This document shows positions 58,239 to 64,000 of a DNA stretch of 64,000 nucleotides, one piece after another. The notes beneath the pieces were generated by a model, which was given only the letters and a program-made list of their open reading frames with translations, did not search any database and was not told where the DNA came from. The position numbers and the translations under genes were made by a program. Every line of letters begins with the position of its first letter. Within the stretch, counting starts at the first letter, position 1. The stretch comes from Diadema setosum (lineage: Eukaryota; Echinodermata; Echinoidea; Diadematoida; Diadematidae), in assembly GCA_033980235.1 (NCBI GenBank), contig CM067069.1:289501-353500 (forward strand). The letters run 5' to 3'.

Positions 58239-59453
58239 TGTTGTGCGTGATTACAGCGGTTTCACATTGATACGTTCTGATAGTGTTGTGACGTCAGAAG
58301 CGAGAGTTTTATCGCCCTTTCTGAGCATTGCGGTTGGGGGCGCTGATGTTTTGGTGAGGAGCTAATTCACGTTGGGTCAACATGTTGTGGTCATTGAAGG
58401 TCACTGTTATATTTTGGTTGTTTCACGCAAGCCCAATGTTGTAAGTACAAAATGAGTGAAGATTATTTGAGTTAAATAGTTTCTTTTGTTTGAGCTATGA
58501 TGCATTTGAGTGAAGAAATGGTGGAAGTGGTAAACTAGAGTTTAAAATGTTATCGTTTGAGTACGAGATTGTGACGCGTGTTGCCACTGAATGTTGTGTG
58601 GTGAAACTTCGCACGATCGTCTGCGTTTAGGTATCAAAGAAAATACAACGCAAATGAGGTGAAAATTGAGAATGGTTATGCCTGGACTATAACAGGCTGA
58701 GCAGAATTATGAAGATAGTGTGGAAATAAGAAATTGATGAAGTTGGTGTTTTATAATGCTGAAAGGAGCCAGATAAACAGTAGAAATGTATGTGTGAAAC
58801 TGACAGCGTGTTGGTGATAGAGAAAGTAGGTCAGGCCATGTGGGGTCAATTGATGCAGGCTCTAGCTGTGAGCTGGGCGACTGTTGAGATGTAGGCTCGG
58901 ACAGATTATCGATAATGGAAGTCATGTGTATAAGATGAACAGTATGCAAGGTTATGATAAATGATATTGGGTTAAGAGTATCATTATGACCTATTCACTC
59001 ATGTAGCAAAATACAAATTGGTATTTATGCAATCTCAAAGGGGGTTTATGTATGTATATTGTATTGCACCTTTGCAATGTTACCAGCTGTGGAATGAGGT
59101 GTGGAAGACACAAAGGGTTACACAAATAACGCAATTGCCTTAACTAGTCCGTTGGATTTATTGATGGAATGAAGATACATTCACAAGGAGAATGTACATT
59201 TACAGATCTGTATGTACAATATGTATGGAGGTCGAATGTTCATGTGTCCATTCGTGTTGACATATTTGTGTATGTTCATTGGCAAGTGCTATTGCTCAAT
59301 GACATGACTATTTCATTTTGTTTCATTAAAGGTTGAACCATCATCATCATGGTCATCATCTACAGATGCCAGTTGGTATCAACACACGGGTCTACTTGAG
59401 TGATTTATTGGTCAACAGTGAACTTTAGTAAAGTGGTTAATACGTCACTAACA
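58239..59453 (+). repeat. 3' LTR of BEL/Pao element
   Basis: 1215 bp and same ends as the 5' LTR; followed by ATATA (59454-59458). Confidence 0.95.
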
Positions 59454-59458
59454 ATATA

Positions 59459-60082
59459 TACCAACATTTAGAAGATGAAATTCAGTGAAATTGGCTTCAC
59501 AATGTTATACACAGCCCAGTCGCTGTACGTACGTAGCGCGATATTCGCATAGCGTATACAGCGTCTGGTCGGGCTACACAATGTCAATGATGTGAAGTAC
59601 ACTACAAGTTGTAGTGGATGTGACCCAGCCTACATCATCATGGTTCACAGTTGAATAGGTTAGATAGTATTCGTTCTGAATTAAAAATGTCATAAACATA
59701 TTTCATAGTGAACTTTTTCAAACAGTATCAAAAGATATTTAGTGCGCACGAAAAGTATGTGCATGCACTTTCTGTATCCTACTCAGAAAACAATGATCTT
59801 TTGGTGGTATTTGAACTATTTCTCACTGAAATATTCTCGGAATATTTTAAGGTATTTTCCTTCGACTCAAAGTAGTCATCCTGTAAGCCGTTTTTCCTGT
59901 ACTCTTTCTGATGACATCCATGCTCTCTCTTTCTCTTCATCTTCCCTTCTTCTGAGCTGTGCCACTCTATGTAAATTTGTATGTTATAAACAGATATCGT
60001 TGTTTTACTTGACTGTGTTTCCGTACTTCGTAGTTATCAACTTCCAGAATAGCTGGTTGGGGTTGATACTCTTTGTCTAAAG

Positions 60083-60113
<31 letters not shown>

Positions 60114-60402
60114 CTGGAGGACCTCCTTTACAAGCCATGCTTCCAAAAGGTCTCGTCATCTTCCTGTTTTTCACCCGCTAGGCTGAGTTTACCCATAACT
60201 ATAGTAAATGATATACAGTGTACATGTATAAAGTATTTGGGAAATGAAAAGCAAAATATCAAGCAAGTTCAAATTCTAGCACTACTGCCACCAAAAATGC
60301 ACTCCAGGGAGGAAGTTTTATAATGTTTATGAAGAGGGGAATCATTGTATGACAATGTGCAAAGAAAGTTAAACTGTAGGCCCTAATTGAAAGTGTGAAA
60401 TG
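59459..60402. other. Gene-free flank right of the BEL element
   Basis: Holds a 31-bp poly-T (60083-60113). A 112-codon frame at 59742-60080 (+) lacks recognisable features and is treated as chance. Confidence 0.4.
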
Positions 60403-60602
60403 ATCCCCCCCCCCCCCCCCCCCCCCCATTGTGAATCCAGAGCCAGAGGGGGGCACACTGGGTGCCCCTGTCCCTCTTTATTGTTTGTTAAAAGAAACCA
60501 TAAGAAGAAAAATGAAAGGGGCGCATGCACCCTTTTTTTGAATTTTGCACCCAACCCCCCCCCCTTTATGGAATTTCTGGATCCATCCCTGCCCCCCCCC
60601 CC
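60403..60602. mobile_element. CAGNGGCGGATCC-like MITE, copy 4 (degenerate)
   Basis: Shares AAAAGAAACC, GGGGCGCATGCACCC, GGAATTTCTGGATCC and long poly-C runs (60404-60427, 60591-60607) with the other copies. The ends are too eroded for target duplications. Confidence 0.55.
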
Positions 60603-60692
60603 CCCCCTCCCCTCCACATTGAGTTTATTGTCCATGGCCATTAGATGTAAATGCCAATTGATATCTCATTTTTTATTTTTATGATGCTTCAG

Positions 60693-60892
60693 GTATTCCT
60701 TTTGACACAGGTCACTGGATGGTAAGCTGTGTGACATCTGCTATATTGATGCACAGTTACCACATGAAGATGACATTGAGAATGCCACATGGTGAACTCA
60801 AGGGAGAAGGCAAGGAAAATGTCTCATATGGACATCAGTGGAATGACATGACGCAAATCTCTCGTTTGAAGAGGCTACACCCCAGTAAATAA
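60693..60892 (+). CDS. Possible terminal exon, function unknown
   Basis: After an acceptor-like TTTTATGATGCTTCAG, the phase-1 frame stays open for 66 codons to TAA at 60890. It begins IPFDTGHWMVSC and ends RLKRLHPSK, with no low-complexity sequence. No upstream exon was found and I do not recognise the peptide. It may be chance or the tail of a gene that starts upstream. Confidence 0.25.
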
Positions 60893-61244
60893 TGCCAGTG
60901 CATATCTTGGCAATCAATGACTTAAAATCAAAGATATAAAACACCTGTTTCTTGACCCTGGCCTAATCTAAGCATCAGTCATCGCCACAGCACCACAGGA
61001 GGGGGGGGGGCACCGCGAGAGGAGGAGATTGTTTTGGTTTTGGCATGGGCTATGTAGCTCCATGGTGCGTGTGTGTGTGTGTACGTGTGTGTGTGTGAGT
61101 GTAGACATTCAGCGTATGCAGACAGAGCATGCCTGTACTGCAGTGACTGGAACTATTGTCATTCCATTTTGTCTCTCCCCTTCTCCCTCCCCCATCTCCC
61201 CCCCTCTCTCTCTCTCTCTCTCTCTCCCTCTCTCTCTCTTTCTC

Positions 61245-61845
61245 AGCAGGCTGATTGTAACCAGGGAGGTAGTAGTATCACCTCCCCGTTGTAACTCACT
61301 GCCAAATAGCACATTGTCAGCACCGGCAAACTGGCAATGCTCTCCTTCTTATTCATGTATTTTCGTCATTTACGGGTCAATTTTTTTCGTTCGAAATGTA
61401 AAATGGATGGCCATAGAATTTCTCAATAGAATATAAAATTGAAAACTTTAGAAAGGATAGAGAAAATTGAGTTCACTTTGAATGGTCTGCCACAGGCAGA
61501 TATCCTTATCATGCTCTTACGTAATACGACAGCTGCTTTCTCAATGATCCAGTCAGCAGGCTGTTGTAACCAGGGAGGTAGTCTCACCTCCCCTTTGTAA
61601 CTCACTGCCAAATAGCACATTGTCAGCACCGGCAAACTGGTAATGCTCTCCTTCTTATTCCTGTATTTTCGTTATTTACGGGTCAATTTTTTTCGTTCGA
61701 AATGTAAAATGGATGACCATAGAATTTCTCAATAGAATATAAAATTGAAAACTGTAAAAAGGATAGAGAAAATTGAGTTCTTTTTGAATGGTCTGCCACA
61801 GGCAGATATCCTTATCATGCTCTTACGTAATACGACAGCTGCTGG
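61245..61845. repeat. 306-bp tandem duplication
   Basis: CTCACTGCCAAATAGCACAT is at 61295 and again at 61601. Similarity runs from AACCAGGGAGGTAGT through TACGTAATACGACAGCTGCT. Each copy opens with a hairpin-prone GGGAGGT..ACCTCCC. A (CT)n run precedes copy 1 (61204-61243). Confidence 0.88.
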
Positions 61846-62234
61846 AGTCATCAAACCCTGGCTTGGCCTCCAGGTTTGTCACGCCGAGCAGAAAGTTTAT
61901 TTGCAATGGACAAGTACTTCGACTCCCAACTCTCAAACGACAAATAAAAGCACCCCACTTTGGAAAAATTCGGCTGGGGTCTCGCCTCAAACGAGAGATT
62001 GACGGCATGACAACGAATTGATCCCATCATATTAAAATGTATGATACTTGGAAACATGATTACTACACTGTAGGTGTCTACATCTATATCTCTTTTGAAA
62101 AGCAATGCTCTCCCTTGACTGAGTTGCTGTTGAGTTATTGAATATAGGAGTTGATCGCAAGCATGATGAACTTTATGGAAACTTTGTAATGTGTATGATA
62201 GAGATACCACTTAGAATAAATCAGTGCATTGAAA

Positions 62235-63403
62235 ATGGATACATCGCAGTTTGGGTCTGCTGACAAGGACAGTGAAGTCCTTGATGATAGAGAGGAAATG
62301 GAAGTGAAGGAAACTAAGTCATCTCCACCGCGATCATCATCATCATCATCACCACGGGATTCCTCAGTGGAATCCGATGGATCACCACACAAACGAGCAA
62401 GGAGCTTCAGTCAGTTTGTGAAGGAGGCACACAAGAAAATCAAGCTGCGGGGAATTGAGGCTGTTAATGAAGATCATTCTCTGTTTGCCATGGCAACCTG
62501 CATCCAGAAAGGTCTTCAGATGAGTAGGAAGGAGTACAGTGGGGAAGTAGGCACTGTAAGTATATTACATTGCTTTCTAGTCTCTCACAAATGTATGACC
62601 TTTAACCTTCTCTGGCCTCCCCCCCCCCCCCCCCCCTTCAATACTGTTGCCGCACATTTTACCCCATAATAGTGACACTATAAATCTTGGGTTCTGTTCT
62701 GACTACACTGTAGTTATTTTGAAAATGGGTTTGTCTCAGTAGTGGTCCCAAACGTTCTGCTGAATGTAGGATTTTGAATGATAAAGAGCACAATAATGAA
62801 TTGAGCACTAAGCTGATTTCATGAGTAATGCATTGACTGTCAATATCATTACTAGAGATTTACATACTTGGATTGTAATAATAGAACAACCACATTTCTC
62901 TGTGCTCAAGTGCTGCAAACACCTTAGGAATACAATGCAAGTTGATGATTAGAGGTGGGTAAAGATTCACAGGGGAAAGGATTGTACAAGTCCAGGTGTG
63001 AGAAAAGGCAATAAACCATGTCATGTCCATACAGTAAGCAAACATGAGTGAAAGCAATGTTTTTATGCAGTGTATATTTTTTATGGTTGCAATATTCACT
63101 TAACATCCAGAGAGTCAAGGGTACATAATTCCAGGTACGAAGCTGTATCTCTCCTTCATTTACTTCACTATGCAAACCTTCAAGCAACATATGGTTTGAT
63201 TTTCTACTGTTTCTGTTCTTTTCAATCACTTGAATATTTTCTTGTCCAGTTCTGGTGCTGCATGATTTCAAACCACTTGTATGTTTTAGAGAAAACCTTT
63301 TGTAAGAGATGATTTGATCAGATGATACTCTTTTTTTTTTCCTTTCTTTTTTTTTTAGAGCCATGAGGAGATTGCTTCTCAGGGTGGGATAAAAATGTTG
63401 TAG
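62235..63403 (+). CDS. Probable small basic Ser-rich protein (two exons)
   Basis: Exon 62235-62555 (ATG in AAAATGGAT; donor ACT/GTAAGT) gives 107 residues. If spliced in phase 0 to an acceptor (TTTTTTAG) before 63359, 14 more residues end at TAG (63401-63403), for 121 in total. The N-terminal half is acidic and Ser/Pro-rich (a TCA/TCC run encodes poly-Ser). The second part is basic (HKRARSFSQFVKEAHKKIKL) and then LFAMATCIQKGLQMSRKE, likely helical. HKRAR and KKIK could act as nuclear localisation signals (inference). No family recognised. The second exon is short and its choice rests only on splice signals and phase. Confidence 0.5.
62556..63358 (+). other. Intron of the candidate gene, AT-rich
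   Basis: Begins GTAAGTAT. Contains a poly-C run (62618-62637) and ends in a long T-rich tract before the acceptor. No other coding sequence seen. Confidence 0.4.
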
Positions 63404-63817
63404 GCCTATACAAAAACGTGATGAACAAAAGCAAAGTAACAGAGAAATTTTGTGTGCAATAGACTAATCACTGAAAAATGTGACTACTTATGTCATAGAC
63501 ATTCGATAGGCATATGAAACAAGCTGTTACCACAGAGTACGTAGTGAGAGATGCAAAATTTTCCTTACAGTCATTTGATATACTATATTCTGCAAGAAGA
63601 AAAGAATTCTTTAATAGATGTTTCGGGTTTTTGGATAAGAATTACCTATTCAGACACTGCAACTCCAAGCACCTTCTGATCTGGAAATTCTCCCACCTGA
63701 AACCCCTAGCAAACAGGAGACTCCAACTTGATGTGCGCAATACGCACATCACGAGCGCAAAGTTCCTTGTGGCAGGGGTCCAGGGCCTGAGGGTTCTAGA
63801 TGCTCTCTTGTGCTATC
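63404..63817. other. Flank with a hairpin, no gene supported
   Basis: A 110-codon frame at 63514-63846 (+) ends within the adjacent mobile element and lacks splice context. A perfect 8-bp stem GATGTGCG/CGCACATC with a 5-base loop lies at 63730-63750. Confidence 0.35.
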
Positions 63818-63994
63818 CAGGGCTGCCAACGTTGGAAACTACTTGAGAGTGAGACTCCATAGGCCAATGCTATAATTTTGGAGTCAAAATGAGTGAGATC
63901 AATAGAAATGCATGCAAATGAAATAAAGTTTTAGAGTGAGAAAGGACCAAAATGAGTGAGTCTCACTCTCAATGAGTGAGAGTTGGCAGCCCTG
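63818..63994. mobile_element. CAGGG-ended element with 6-bp target duplication (copy 2)
   Basis: Perfect 13-bp ends CAGGGCTGCCAAC / GTTGGCAGCCCTG, flanked by GCTATC at 63812-63817 and 63995-64000 (window edge). The 177-bp interior is iterations of GAGTGAGAC-type words. Same family as 35577-35957. Confidence 0.82.
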
Positions 63995-64000
63995 GCTATC

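Larger units (their letters stand above)
47879..59453 (+). mobile_element. Full-length BEL/Pao LTR retrotransposon
   Basis: 11,575 bp from TG to CA. Order: 5' LTR (47879-49093), leader with minisatellite (49131-51136), one gag-pol frame (51178-56736), a 1.5-kb 3' untranslated part (56737-58238) and 3' LTR (58239-59453). The domain order PR-RT-RNase H-IN and the C-terminal DUF5641-like segment place it in BEL/Pao. The 5-bp duplication ATATA flanks it. LTRs read as identical and the frame is intact, so the insertion looks recent and potentially active. No envelope-like frame follows pol. A conventional TGG primer-binding site does not start directly at the LTR end: the first TGG is at 49112. 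Confidence 0.95.

Overview
The window is from an animal nuclear genome. It is AT-rich and intron-bearing, dense in transposable elements and microsatellites, and has no bacterial-type operons, rRNA, CRISPR or authentic tRNA genes. The gene content (a DPM2 orthologue and a relative of the cation-dependent mannose-6-phosphate receptor), the BEL/Pao retrotransposon, the LINE 3' ends and the many small inverted-repeat elements fit a marine invertebrate, most likely a deuterostome such as an echinoderm. That placement is inference; nothing here fixes the species.

Host genes. (1) 1449-2752 (-): one large internal coding exon (about 434 codons) of an unrecognised protein, with good splice signals at both ends. 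(2) 14184-17712 (-): a three-exon gene for a 276-residue type I membrane protein of the CD-MPR/ATG27 (MRH-domain) class. I assembled it from three phase-1 compatible exons. (3) 35167-40752 (+): DPM2, the small ER membrane subunit of dolichol-phosphate-mannose synthase. Its four coding exons give 81 residues, and the first carries only the ATG. (4) 62235-63403 (+): a probable small Ser-rich, basic protein in two exons. (5) 60693-60892 (+): a possible terminal exon. The rest is introns, intergenic DNA and mobile DNA.

Mobile DNA. A complete, apparently recent BEL/Pao LTR retrotransposon fills 47879-59453. Its 1215-bp LTRs look identical, it has a 5-bp ATATA target duplication and one intact 1852-codon gag-pol frame, and its leader holds an unusual 2-kb, 31-bp minisatellite with 496-bp higher-order periodicity. 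Several non-autonomous DNA-transposon families can be delimited by inverted ends and target duplications: TTAA-flanked elements (9124-9503, 15242-15799), TA-flanked CAGT-ended elements (19497-20046, 44595-45120, 44066-47241), CAGGG-ended elements with 6-bp duplications (35577-35957, 63818-63994), CAGNGGCGGATCC-ended elements (four copies), and large foldback structures. The most striking is a 6-kb TIR-bounded element (26812-32859) filled with a degenerate satellite of about 230 bp and no coding capacity. tRNA-derived SINE copies (10240-10906) and LINE 3' ends (3245-3790 and weaker candidates) are also present.

Layout: 1-9 kb, one exon, a LINE tail and microsatellites; 9-17.7 kb, TTAA elements, SINEs and the MRH-protein gene; 18-26.5 kb, palindromes, TACGTA satellite, CAGT elements and duplicated blocks rich in nuclear-receptor-like half sites; 26.8-33.4 kb, the giant TIR/satellite element and half-site repeats; 34.9-42 kb, DPM2 with element-loaded introns; 44-47.2 kb, a nested CAGT element; 47.9-59.5 kb, BEL/Pao; 60-64 kb, candidate small exons, duplications and a terminal mini-element.
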